Positions 1-10,300 of a stretch of 64,000 nucleotides of DNA are shown piece by piece. Positions within the stretch are counted from its first letter, which is position 1. Each line of letters starts with the position of its first letter. A program made the translations under genes and the position numbers. Origin of the DNA: Chryseobacterium echinoideorum. GTDB lineage: Bacteria > Bacteroidota > Bacteroidia > Flavobacteriales > Weeksellaceae. The notes beneath the pieces were generated by a model. That model was not told the DNA's origin. It made no database searches and saw only the letters and a list, made by a program, of their open reading frames with translations. The stretch is taken from the NCBI RefSeq assembly GCF_007474535.1, contig NZ_VKNW01000006.1:1-64000 (forward strand). The letters run 5' to 3'.

Positions 1-384
1 ATGTTTTTTAACAGTTGGATTACCGGAGCCATTGCTTACAACAATAATCCCCTTAATACGACCAAAATAAATATCAACCGATTGAACATGACACTAGTTA
101 CCAATTATGGAAATTATACCCTATCTTTCGATGGTGCAGCTGCTGATCCTTTTCCGAATTATACACAAGAACAATTAGATGAATTGGAAGTAGAATATAA
201 AAAATATTTAAATAATGCCAAAACCAATATCGGTTATGATAACAATAATTTGGAAAGGGAATTTCTGGCATTTGTGAACAAATACATGAAAATGCCCGGC
301 TTGAAGCTGTATAAAGTAGAAGACACAGGCAATACAGAAATATATCTGGAAAACGGAAACAGAAAAACAAAAAATTGTCCATAA
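1..384 (+). CDS. C-terminal part of a JAMM-like tail protein (partial, 5' end outside window)
   Basis: The reading frame is open from the first base, so this is probably the end of a longer protein rather than a gene starting at base 1. Its last ~110 residues align by eye with the end of the broken gene at 1000-1777. Shared features are a short strand pattern around NYGNYTLSFDG (compare ELxxYQLRFTGN), a middle helix rich in Tyr/Asn, a segment ending in FVNKYM (compare FMDEKM), then a short strand ending in NCP (compare ECPQ). No signal peptide or catalytic motif lies in the visible part; the HxHP motif of the relative would be upstream. A DUF6705 lipoprotein follows after 18 nt, the same order as at 1000-2365. 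Function unknown; that it is a paralogue of the next tail is an inference. Confidence 0.6.
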   Translation: MFFNSWITGAIAYNNNPLNTTKININRLNMTLVTNYGNYTLSFDGAAADPFPNYTQEQLDELEVEYKKYLNNAKTNIGYDNNNLEREFLAFVNKYMKMPGLKLYKVEDTGNTEIYLENGNRKTKNCP

Positions 385-402
385 TTTAAAACAATTAATA
401 AA

Positions 403-972
403 ATGAAAAATATAATTTCACTTACCATATTATTGCTCAGCATATCCTGTAAAGCACAGATTTATCCGCTAAATACAAGCCCAAGTAATATTCCTGACAA
501 TGCCTACATAAAGGACACCAATAATGAACTTGATAAATACGTAGGTGTATGGAAAGGAAGCTGGAATGGGAAGACATTGTACTTAGAACTAAGGAAAATA
601 AAATACTACTCTCAAATGGGTAGATATTATAGTGATCAAATTTTTGGCGAGAGAAAAATAATTAATTCCACTGGTATTGTAGAAATTGATAGGATCACGA
701 ATTTTAATAATGAAGGTCCTGAATTTAGAGGAATTTTTAACAGTTTAAAATATCCCGGAAAAAAAATGATTTATTTTTCTCCTAAGAATATGTGCAGAAA
801 GACCGCATCTCTTCATATTACAGACTTTGATGAGATTAACCATAAAATGACGTTAAAGTTTATTTATGACCCTTCTTACATAGATGAGAGCTGTCCTTAT
901 TTCAATTCTGTTATGCAGGGAAATGATTTTCCGGTTAATTTCCCAAGAGATATTGTACTGACAAAGCAATAA
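403..972 (+). CDS. DUF6705-type lipoprotein (copy A)
   Basis: A 189-residue exported protein. It begins with a hydrophobic signal (KNIISLTILLLSIS) followed by Cys16, which fits a Bacteroidetes lipoprotein signal (SIS-C). The mature part has the family pattern IKDTNNELDKYVGVWKGSW near residues 36-55 and ends in a short basic tail, LTKQ. Two further copies lie at 1793 and 2391; this one is the most divergent. It follows the partial tail gene by 18 nt and is closed by a hairpin at 978-994, so the two were probably co-transcribed. The DUF6705 assignment is from memory of the family motif; no function is established. The position directly behind the C-terminal tail of a larger protein would suit an immunity or chaperone partner, but that is inference. 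Confidence 0.75.
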   Translation: MKNIISLTILLLSISCKAQIYPLNTSPSNIPDNAYIKDTNNELDKYVGVWKGSWNGKTLYLELRKIKYYSQMGRYYSDQIFGERKIINSTGIVEIDRITNFNNEGPEFRGIFNSLKYPGKKMIYFSPKNMCRKTASLHITDFDEINHKMTLKFIYDPSYIDESCPYFNSVMQGNDFPVNFPRDIVLTKQ

Positions 973-977
973 ATAAG

Positions 978-998
978 CGCCCTTTTTCAGGGCGTTTG
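978..998 (+). terminator. Short hairpin after DUF6705 copy A
   Basis: CGCCC at 978-982 pairs with GGGCG at 990-994 around a T-rich loop, followed by TTTGTT. The stem is short and the T tract weak, so termination may be partial. Confidence 0.5.
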
Positions 999-999
999 T

Positions 1000-1777
1000 T
1001 GGTTATCCCAAAAATGTACAGGAACAATCATCCCCACCGACCCACAACCTGGCTTTACCGATGAGAACGGGTGTACCATTGGTTTGCCGAGTTGCCAAAC
1101 TTACCTTTTACGATTGATCCTTGTGAAAAGCTGAAAGCACAAGGCACCAACACCGAGTTTAATAGCAGGGTCAATACGCTGAAAGACAGCCTGAGCCTGA
1201 AAAGAGAAGTTGGATATATCGAAAAAACCGACGGAACTTTTGATTTTAAAAATGATGCATCTACCAATGAAAACTCAAACAGTTTAACTTTGGGATCTAT
1301 CCTGCCCAATACCAAAGGATATATGCACAGCCACCCCAACGATTTTATGGTTATGGATGCCGAAGGATATGAAATCCCAAGAACTGGGTTTAAAATATTT
1401 TCACCCGGAGATGTGATGTATTTTATGCGGATGCTTGCTAATGCCAAGCAGAACAACATCCCCCTTTTAGACGTCTACTGCGTAATGGTTGCCAAAAAAA
1501 ATGGGGAATTATTAAGTACCAGCTGCGCTTTACGGGCAATGTCAACCAGATAATAACCAATTTTTCAAATACAAGCAGGCAATATAATGATATTTATAAA
1601 GCATATTTTCAGGAAAATAATAAAAAATCTGATGAACTGAATTTTCTTAAATTTATGGATGAAAAAATGTATGTAAGAGGAGTCACTTTAGTCAAAATGA
1701 ATACAAATGGTACCTTTACCAAAAAAACATTGAATGCCGATAAAACACAGGTAGCGAGCGAGGAGTGTCCACAATAA
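1000..1777 (+). pseudogene. Broken JAMM-like tail gene with two frame changes
   Basis: Coding sense is continuous across three frames. Frame 1 (to about 1090) reads PTDPQPGFTDENGCTIGLPS. Frame 3 (about 1090-1500) reads on through FTIDPCEKLKAQGTN, GYMHSHPND and FSPGDVMYFM to VMVAKKNGEL. Frame 2 (from about 1502) continues YQLRFTGNVNQII and ends at a stop at 1775-1777 after ECPQ. The changes fall near 1090 and between the eight-A run at 1494-1501 and about 1513. HSHP followed by SPGD resembles the HxHP...SxxD metal site of JAMM/MPN peptidases. There is no start codon or signal peptide: the sequence begins abruptly behind a hairpin. It may be a displaced C-terminal cassette, a decayed gene, or an intact one spoiled by sequencing errors. 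The next gene is again a DUF6705 lipoprotein. Confidence 0.7.
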
Positions 1778-1792
1778 ATAAAAAAAATAAAT

Positions 1793-2365
1793 ATGAAAAA
1801 TAAAATAAGTCTTCTTATAGCCATATTGGGTTTAATTCTTTCCTGTAAATCACAAACACTATCATTGGATGTGCTGTCTCAATGTGAGAACAAACCAGAC
1901 TGTCCAGATTATGTTTATTTAAAAGATACTAATAACAGATTGAACAAATTTGTTGGAATATGGAAAGGTATTTATACTGATGGTAGAACCTATGAATTCC
2001 ATTTTACTAAAAAAGAAAATTATGGAGGTTGGTTTAATGAAAAATTTAAAGACATTATAATTGCAAGGGTGTTAATAAAAAACAGTAATGGCTCTGTATT
2101 AGAAAATACCCTAACAACAACAGATCAAGATGCAATGTTTAGCGGATTTATATTTGATAAAACTTTAAATAGTTATCAAATGTATTATTCAGGAAATGCA
2201 GAATGTAATGATAAGGGTCATGTATATCTGTCATTTCCAAATCCTAATAATCTGAGCCAGATGAAGCTTGTTTTTATTCAGGATATCGATTTTATTGTTT
2301 CTTGCCCGAGTAATTACAAGACTGTAATGCCCGATGCAAAACCAATAATGCTGACAAAGCAGTAA
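1793..2365 (+). CDS. DUF6705-type lipoprotein (copy B)
   Basis: A 190-residue lipoprotein candidate with signal KNKISLLIAILGLILS and Cys18. After the signal come QCENKPDCPDY, then the family core LKDTNNRLNKFVGIWKG, a strongly polar YTDGRTYEFHFTKKE segment, a central GGWFNEKF motif, and the tail NYKTVMPDAKPIMLTKQ. It is strikingly similar to copy C (2391-2951) over its whole length and less so to copy A. It starts 15 nt after the stop of the broken tail gene. The AT-rich leader has no clear Shine-Dalgarno, which is common in Bacteroidetes. Function unknown. Confidence 0.8.
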   Translation: MKNKISLLIAILGLILSCKSQTLSLDVLSQCENKPDCPDYVYLKDTNNRLNKFVGIWKGIYTDGRTYEFHFTKKENYGGWFNEKFKDIIIARVLIKNSNGSVLENTLTTTDQDAMFSGFIFDKTLNSYQMYYSGNAECNDKGHVYLSFPNPNNLSQMKLVFIQDIDFIVSCPSNYKTVMPDAKPIMLTKQ

Positions 2366-2390
2366 TATATAAGATGTGTAGATTTTATAA

Positions 2391-2951
2391 ATGAGAATTC
2401 GAATAGCTATACTTATCATCATCTTTACAGTATCTTGTAAAGCACAAGTTGTATCATTGGAACAGATGTCACAATGCGAAAGCGATGATTGCCCTGATTA
2501 TACTTACGCAAAAGACACAAACAATCTGCTGAACAAATTTGTTGGAGTTTGGAAAGGAAGTTATACCGACGGAAGAACTTATGAGTTTCATTTTACTAAA
2601 AAAGAGCATGATGGAGGATGGTTTAATGAAAAGTTTTGGGATAAAATAGTAGGGAAGTTTTTAGTGAAAGATGCCAATGGAAATATTCTTTACAATGGAT
2701 TAAATTTAAATGATCTAGATGCAATTGGAGGACTTTCGTTTGATAAAAATCTAAAAATGTATGAGATGTATTTTGTAGCTAATGCAGATTGCAATGATAA
2801 TGGGCGTGTCTTTATATATTTTCCCTATCCAAATAATCTAAATCAGATGCGTCTTGTTTTTATGCAGGATATTGACTTTGTAATTACCTGTCCAAGCAAT
2901 TACAAGACCGTAATACCAGATGCAAAACCAATAATGCTGACGAAGCAGTAA
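2391..2951 (+). CDS. DUF6705-type lipoprotein (copy C, tandem duplicate of B)
   Basis: A 186-residue protein with signal RIRIAILIIIFTVS and Cys16. It repeats the layout of copy B: paired Cys in QCESDDCPDY, the core YAKDTNNLLNKFVGVWKGS, YTDGRTYEFHFTKKEH, GGWFNEKFWDK, and a nearly identical C-terminus NYKTVIPDAKPIMLTKQ. Only 25 nt separate B and C, and the short spacers after each also look alike (the bases around the two stop codons and TATATAA), so a recent tandem duplication is likely. Divergence is concentrated in the middle of the mature protein. No tail gene lies between B and C. Confidence 0.8.
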   Translation: MRIRIAILIIIFTVSCKAQVVSLEQMSQCESDDCPDYTYAKDTNNLLNKFVGVWKGSYTDGRTYEFHFTKKEHDGGWFNEKFWDKIVGKFLVKDANGNILYNGLNLNDLDAIGGLSFDKNLKMYEMYFVANADCNDNGRVFIYFPYPNNLNQMRLVFMQDIDFVITCPSNYKTVIPDAKPIMLTKQ

Positions 2952-2977
2952 TATATAAAATGGGTAGGTTTTTATTA

Positions 2978-3478
2978 ATGAAAAATAGATTAATAGTAGT
3001 CATTTTAATATTGTACAGTTTTACGAATTGTATAACGAAGAAAAAGCACACAGAATTTTATCTGTCGCCGGGATTAGAAAATATGAAGCTTTTTACTTTC
3101 AATAAATCAGATTCCGCAAAAATTAATGCTTTTTACAAAAACGCTAAAAAGTGCCTTGAAGAAGGCGGATTATATTGTGATGCATGTAATAAGGAGCGTC
3201 GGGCTGACTTTAAAAACGGTATTGCGCAGTTTAGAATTGAACTGTTTAAAAACATTAAGCTTCCAAAAAATGCAAAACAAGGAGAGAACCGTGTAAGAGT
3301 AGTCATTGGAACTTCTAATAGTATAGAGAAAATAGAGCTATTGAAGTTTACTGATATCAACACAAAAAATGCGATTGAAAAAGCATTTAAACAACATGAA
3401 CTCAATACATGGGCATCTGCTAAAATCTATGGTATTCCTGTCAATCAGCAGTTTGAAATTAGTACTTTTGTCAAGTAA
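2978..3478 (+). CDS. Small lipoprotein, possible TonB-C-like end
   Basis: Read from ATG 2978, which gives a compact signal MKNRLIVVILILYSFTNC with the lipid-attachment Cys at residue 18; an in-frame ATG at 2960 adds six residues and is less likely. The mature protein of ~148 residues has a CDAC pair near the middle. Its C-terminal ~75 residues (KNIKLPKNAKQGENRVRVVI... to the end) look like the short beta-alpha-beta of TonB C-terminal-like domains in Bacteroidetes. That resemblance is weak and made by eye. It follows DUF6705 copy C by 26 nt and ends the cluster before a strong terminator. Function unknown. Confidence 0.6.
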   Translation: MKNRLIVVILILYSFTNCITKKKHTEFYLSPGLENMKLFTFNKSDSAKINAFYKNAKKCLEEGGLYCDACNKERRADFKNGIAQFRIELFKNIKLPKNAKQGENRVRVVIGTSNSIEKIELLKFTDINTKNAIEKAFKQHELNTWASAKIYGIPVNQQFEISTFVK

Positions 3479-3503
3479 AAGAATGCCTAAATGAGATAAA
3501 AAG

Positions 3504-3538
3504 AAATCCTCCCGAAATTTTCAGGAGGATTTGTCTTT
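3504..3538 (+). terminator. Terminator closing the lipoprotein cluster
   Basis: AAATCCTCC (3504-3512) and GGAGGATTT (3524-3532) form a perfect 9-bp stem, followed by GTCTTTTA. It closes the forward gene cluster that runs from the left edge. Confidence 0.8.
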
Positions 3539-3737
3539 TACATTTTTGTTAAGTAAGTTTTACCAGGAAATATCTTTTCTTTTAGAATAGTTTCTAAGAT
3601 TTTTTCAAATGTTATTAATCGTTTTGAATTGATTTTCGGAGTTTGATGTTTTTGTGCTCTTTTGTTGAACGAGTTGTTTAAAAAAAAGTTAAATACTATT
3701 CTTGTTTTAAATGAATATATAACTTAGTTTAAATTAC

Positions 3738-3745
3738 TATATTTG
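3738..3745 (+). promoter_or_regulatory. -7 box for ruvA-sprA
   Basis: TATATTTG matches the Bacteroidetes -7 consensus TAnnTTTG and ends 19 nt before the ruvA ATG. No clean -33 TTG lies at the usual distance. Confidence 0.55.
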
Positions 3746-3764
3746 GGAGTTATAAAAATCAACA

Positions 3765-4349
3765 ATGATATTTTCTTTACAAGGCACCGTACAAGAATTG
3801 ACTCCTACCTACGCAGTAATCAATGTAAATGGGGTTGGTTACTATGCAGGAATCAGCCTGATGACTTCTCAAAAACTGACTTTACACAAAGAAACTTTCT
3901 TATTTATTCAACAAATCATTCGTGAAGATGCTCATTTACTTTTCGGTTTTTCTTCCCGTACCGAAAAAGAAATGTTTAATCTTCTAATCAGTGTAAACGG
4001 TGTGGGCGCAGTTTCGGCTTTAATATTACTGTCAACTTTAAGTCTTGATGAAATTGCATCTGCTATCCTTTCAGGAAACAGTGCAGTTATTCAGAAAGCA
4101 AAAGGAATAGGTGCGAAAACAGCAGAGAGAATCATCGTTGATCTAAAAGATAAAGTACAGAAATTCAGTAACGCAGAAGATAATATTTCTGCGGTGGCAA
4201 ATAATAAAATCAAGGATGAGTCGTTATCTGCATTAGAAGTTTTAGGTATTCCTAAAAGAGCTAGTGAAAAAATTGCAGATCGTATTTTAAAGCAAAATCC
4301 GGAGATTTCTGTAGAAGAATTGGTGAAACAAATTTTAAAAAACATTTAA
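3765..4349 (+). CDS. ruvA: Holliday junction DNA helicase subunit RuvA
   Basis: A 194-residue RuvA of normal length. The N-terminal OB-fold begins MIFSLQGTVQEL and contains VNGVGYYAGI. The helix-hairpin-helix pair is at about residues 72-82 (ISVNGVGAVSA) and 107-117 (KAKGIGAKTAE). The C-terminal RuvB-binding domain includes ALEVLGIPKRAS. RuvA binds four-way junctions as a tetramer and recruits the RuvB motor for branch migration in recombination repair. It has a -7 box 19 nt upstream. sprA starts 7 nt after its stop, so the DNA-repair gene and the secretion channel gene probably share one mRNA, as I recall for other flavobacteria. Confidence 0.97.
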   Translation: MIFSLQGTVQELTPTYAVINVNGVGYYAGISLMTSQKLTLHKETFLFIQQIIREDAHLLFGFSSRTEKEMFNLLISVNGVGAVSALILLSTLSLDEIASAILSGNSAVIQKAKGIGAKTAERIIVDLKDKVQKFSNAEDNISAVANNKIKDESLSALEVLGIPKRASEKIADRILKQNPEISVEELVKQILKNI

Positions 4350-4356
4350 ATCATTG

Positions 4357-7300
4357 GTGAAAAATAATAAATTTCTCAGCATCTATATATTCTTGTCTTT
4401 TCTATTTTATTCTGTAGATTTATTGGGACAAGAACCAAATCAACAGGGTTTTTCTATCCGGAAAAACTACGAAGTAACAGACCCTACTTACTACGAAGCT
4501 TATTACGACATCAAAACCGGAATGTACTATGTATATCCAAAGGTTGGGAATACTGTAACAGGACCACCTACTGCTATGTCGCCGGAAGAATACAAAGAAT
4601 TTATGCTTGCAGAGCAATCCAGAGCATTTTATAAGGATAAATCTGATCGCTATAACCTGATGTTCAGAAAAGACAAGTCTGATGCGGCAAAAAAGGGTTT
4701 AATTCCTTCATTGACGATCAACAATAAACTTTTTGAATCTATTTTTGGAAGCAATAAGATTGAAATTATTCCTTCAGGGTATGCTTCATTTGATTTTGGC
4801 GGATTGTATCAAAAGATTGATAACCCGATGATTTTACCTCAAAACAGAACAAGTTTTACGTTTGATATTGACCAGAGAATTCAGCTGGGTTTACTAGGGA
4901 AAGTAGGAGAAAACTTACAGTTAAAAGCTAATTATGACACGCAGAGTGGTTTTGCGTTCGAAAACCGGATGAATCTTGTCTGGCAGTCTAAAGGAACATG
5001 GAAAGACCTTCAGACAAAAGGTTTGGGAGATGTCAACAAGCCAAATGCAGGAGGAGAAGATAAAATTATCAAAAGAATAGAGTTTGGTAATGTCAATATG
5101 CCGCTTTCAACCAGTTTGATCCGAGGTTCTGAATCATTATTCGGGATTAAGTCGGAATTTCAGCTTGGTAAAACTTTTGGAACAGTAGTGCTTTCCCAGC
5201 AGCAGGGTGAAGCCAGAAATATTGTAGTACAAGGCGGAGGTACGATGAGTACTTTCAAGATCAATGCTTTGGACTATGAAGAAAACCAACACTTTTTCAT
5301 TGGACAGTATTTTCTGAATAATTATGATAATGCTTTACTCAATTATCCGCAGATCAACTCAAGAATTAATATTTCTAGAATGGAGGTCTGGGTTCTGGAT
5401 CAGGGAAATTCTAATCTTGCTTATCAGAAAAGTATCATAGGAATCAGAGATTTGGGAGAAGGAGTCTCTGGCTTACCGGATAATTCTCAAAATGGATTGT
5501 ACCAACAGGTAAACTCTGCTATTGGAACTCCAAGAGAACAAGGCAAAAATTATCTGCCGAATTTTCAGGGACAGACTTTTCCGGGAAGTGCGCAGCCTTA
5601 TGATAATGGAGAGCATTTTGTCTTTAACAGCAAAGCCAGAAGACTAGATGCTAATGAGTTTACGTTTCATCCGCAGTTAGGATATATTTCTCTTAATCAG
5701 AGACTTAATGAAAACCAGCTTTTAGCAGTTTCTTATTCATTTACCGTAAACGGAACCAATCAGGTGTACAAAGTAGGTGAGTTTTCAGAAGAAAGTCCGG
5801 TCTTGGTTACCAAATTATTGAGACCTAACAATAAAATCAATGTAGAATCTCCGATGTGGGATTTGATGATGAAAAACTTTTATTCTTTAGATGCCGTACA
5901 GGTTGACCGTGACGGATTTATTTTGAATGTCTTTTACCGTGATCCCCAAACAGGAGGTAAGGTAAATTATTTACCCAACACATCGGTTCAGGATACTAAT
6001 TTGCTTAAACTTTTAAATTGGGATCGTCTCAATGTTAATGGCGATTTACAAAACAGTAATGGCGTTCAGGGGGATGGAGTTTTTGATTTTGTGGAAGGTA
6101 TAACGATCCGCCAGTCACAAGGAAGGGTGATGTTTACCAAAGTACAGCCATTTGGTTCTTACATGGCAGGTTTAGTCGGCAATAATCCACAATATGTATT
6201 TGCAGATCTATATGATCAGCAGAAGCAGGCGGCAAGCCAAAGTAATCTGGCGCAGCGATATACCATCGAAGGGCGTTATAAAGGAGCGCAAGGTCAGGGT
6301 ATTTCTCTTGGTGCAGTGAATGTGCCTCAAGGTTCGGTAAAAGTCTCGGCAAACGGAGTGCAGCTTACGGAAGGGATAGATTATACCGTAGACTACATGC
6401 TGGGAACAGTAAATATTATTAATGAGACAGTAAAACAATCAGGTCAGGCAATCAATATTTCACTGGAAAATCAGCTGACTTTTAATACTCAGAGAAAAAG
6501 ATTTTTAGGATTAAATTTAGAAAGAAGAGTAAGTGAAAACTTTATCTTTGGCGGAACGGTAGTCAATTACTCAGAATCTCCGCTTACCCAAAAAGTAAAT
6601 TACGGTCAGGAAGCTGTAAATAATACAATGGCAGGAATCAATATGATGTATAACAATCAGCTGCCATTCCTTACAAGACTTACCGATAAAATACCGGGAA
6701 TCAATACCGAAGCTCCATCTAATCTGAATTTCAAAATGGAAGGAGCCTATCTTATTCCTGGATTGAATAAAGGAACTAACGATCAGTCTTATATTGATGA
6801 TTTTGAACAAACAACATCAAAAATTTCTTTAAAAGAACCTACAGCATGGAGTTTAGCTTCAAAACCTGAAAAAAATCAGGCAAATCCTATTTTTGCTGGA
6901 GCAGGTGCCAATGACAATCTTACCAACGGATACGGAAGAGGTTTGCTGTCATGGTACAATATAGACCCGAGATTTTGGGGAGTAGGAGGAAGACCACCAC
7001 AGGGAATTACTCCGCAGTCGGTTTCTAATCACGCTTCAAGGCGGGTGCAGTTTTCTGAAATTTTTAATAATAGAGATTTTGTAGCAGGTGAGCAGACTTT
7101 TACCAATACATTTGATATTTCTTATTATCCGAAGGAAAAAGGACCTTACAACGCCAATCCCAATACAGAAAGTACGGCTCAGCGATGGGCGGGAATTATG
7201 AGACCTATAAGCGTTTCCAATTTCATCAATTCGAATATCGAGTACGTAGAATTCTGGATGATGGATCCTTATGCTGACGGAAATACTTTAGGTACTAATC

Positions 7301-10300
7301 CAAGATTGTTACTTCATTTAGGAAATGTTTCGGAAGATGTTTTGAAAGATGGATTAATGCAGTACGAAAATGGCTTGCCAACGGCAGGAAATCCTTCCAG
7401 CACGAGCTCTTCAAATTGGGGAGTGCAACCAAAGCAGCCGCCTATTTTGTATGCATTCTCTACAGAAGGAGCAGACAGAACAGCGCAGGATTTAGGATAT
7501 GACGGGTTAAGCTCAGAACAGGAAGCGGCAAGATTCGGAAATACATTTGTAAATCCTGTAACCAATCTTTCCGATCCTGCATTAGATGATTTTGTATTTT
7601 ACATGTCAGATTTATTTACAGGAAATCAATCATCTTCGGTAATTCAGCGATACAAATATTTCAGAGGACCAGAAGGAAATTCAAAAAGTAATTCTTTGGA
7701 GGTGGCGACACAGACCCCTGATGCAGAAGATATTAATAAAGATTATAATCTTGATCAGAGCGAAAGCTATAATGAGTATGTTGTAAAATTAGATCCTGCA
7801 AATTTAGTATTGGGACAAAATAATATTGTTGACGTTAAGACCGTTCAGGCAACATTTCAAAATGGTGCTACGGATGATGTGAAATGGTATCTATTCAGAA
7901 TTCCGGTATCTAAATATGCTGAAGCTGATGCAGAAGGAGAAAAAAGTCCATCTATTCTTAATAATGTTCGTTTTGCAAGAATGTTGTTAACCGGTTTTGA
8001 CCAGACTTCAACATTGAGATTTGGTACGATGGATTTGATACGATCTGACTGGAGAAGGTATACCAACCAAATTGCGAGCCCATCTGTAACATCGGAGCAG
8101 GAAGGTCTTGCCGGTGCATCTGCTGCAGAACTTGAAGTAGGAAGTGTAAATATTGAAGAAAATGCATTCAACCAGCCACCTTATGTACTTCCTCCGGGAA
8201 TTGACAGACAGGTTTTGAGTGGTAATGCAGGCGTTCAAAGGCAAAATGAATCATCATTATACTTAAAAGCGACAAATATATTAAATCAGGCAAAGGGAGT
8301 GTTTAAAAATACTACTTTGGATATGAGAAGATATAAAAAGCTTAAACTGTTTGTACATGCACAAAATATTGATAATCCCGAAAGATCAAATTATGATCCT
8401 AATACAAAGTTTTTCATAAGATTTGGTAGCGATGCAACAGATAACTATTACGAATATGAATCTTCGCTGAAGTTTACTGCTAATACTGCAACTACACCTT
8501 TAGAAATTTGGCCTATAGAAAATGATGTTGATTTTGATATTCAAGATTTTGTTGATGCCAAAATAAGAAGGGATCGTGATTTTCCTACAGGAATTATTCA
8601 AAGAAGAGAGGACCCGAGTTTTGGAGACAACAATAAACGTATTTTCATAAAAGGTAGACCGTCTTTAGGAAATATTACTACAATAATGATTGGAGTTAGA
8701 AATAAAGGTGGTGGTATTGATGGTAGAGCTAATAATGTTGTACTTTGGGTCAACGAAATCCGCCTTTCTGAGATTGAAAACGATGGCGGTTATGCAGGGA
8801 ATGCAAGTTTAAATTTTAATCTTGGAGATTTTGCAACAGTCAATACCAGTGCTTCCTATACCTCTGTAGGATTTGGTAATATTGATTCTAAGCCTGCTGA
8901 AAGAAATCAGTCTACACAGTCTGCATTCAGTATCAATACAGCAGTAAATGTAGATAAATTCTTACCTGAAAAAACAGGAATAAAAATTCCGGTTAATTAT
9001 TCTTATTCACAAACTATTGAAGATCCTAAATACAACCCTCTGGATACCGATGTAGAATTTAGTAAGGCAGCCAACCGTGAAGAACTGAAAAAAGTGGCAA
9101 GAACATATACCCAGCAAAGAAGCATCGGGGTTGTGAATATGCATAAAGAAAGAGTAAAACCCAACAGTAAGCCAAGGTTTTATGATGTTGAAAATCTTTC
9201 ATTAACAACTGTTTATAATGATGACCATTACCGTGATATTTATACAAAGAAAAATTACCGACAGTATCTGAGAGGTTATCTGGATTACAACTACACCTTT
9301 AAACCTTGGGTAGTGAAGCCATTCAATAAAATGATCAGTGATACGGCAAAATCTACTAAGTATCTGAGATGGATCAAGGAATTTAACTTCAATCCGGTTC
9401 CTACAAGATTATCTTTCCGTACAGAATTAGACAGAAATTATAATGAGCTTGAATTCAGAAATATTGATGCTATTCTCAGTGGAAACCTAAACGATGATTT
9501 TGCAGCATTAAAAAACAGAAACTTCTTCTTCGGATGGCAGTATGGTTTAGGATTTAATTTTACTAAATCCTTAAAAATGGAAATCAACTCTGCTACAAGA
9601 ACGCTTAATGATCATGTGGATGTCAATACAATGGATAATTCATCCATATTTGGTAATATTTTCAGAGCAGGAAGACCGGTTTTATACAAGCATAATGTGC
9701 AGCTTAATTACCGATTACCATTCCAATATCTTCCTTATTTAGATTTTATTGACGCAGAAGTGGGATACGGATTTACGTATAATTGGAATGCAAGATCTAC
9801 TGCGCTTCTTACGAGTCCGGAAGGCAGTTTGGGATCAATTGGGCAGAATACCAATATTATCTCTGCAAATGCTTCCGCAGATATTCCGAAATTTTTTGGT
9901 CAGTTTAATTATTTCAAAAAAATATCCACAACACTTCAAAAAAGAAAACAGGAACAGGATTCTTTGAATAATGCTTATACGCAGGCGTGGGAGAAAAACA
10001 GATATGCTTATAAAAAGTATAAATTCAAAAATAAGCTGTCTATCATGCAAAGCGCAGCCTATCTTTTAACCTCAATGAAGCAACTGAATGTAAATTATAG
10101 CGAAAATAACGGAAGTGTAATTCCGGGTCTGCTTTCTGCGCCAAACGGATACGGATATGGCCAGACTTTAGGAGGTCCGTCTGTTGGTTTCCTTTTTGGT
10201 TCGCAGGCAGACATCAGAAGACTGGTAATGGAAAGAGGATGGGTGAGCGATTCTCCTTTTATGATAGATCCTTATGTAAAATTATCCACTCGGGAACTCC

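Noticed and set aside
1..384. Complete gene starting with ATG at base 1
   Set aside because: It aligns with the end of the neighbouring tail family, so the ATG is most likely an internal Met at the window edge.
4420..10050. Several 60-100-residue antisense ORFs inside sprA
   Set aside because: Shadows of the sprA reading frame; no independent motifs or ribosome sites.
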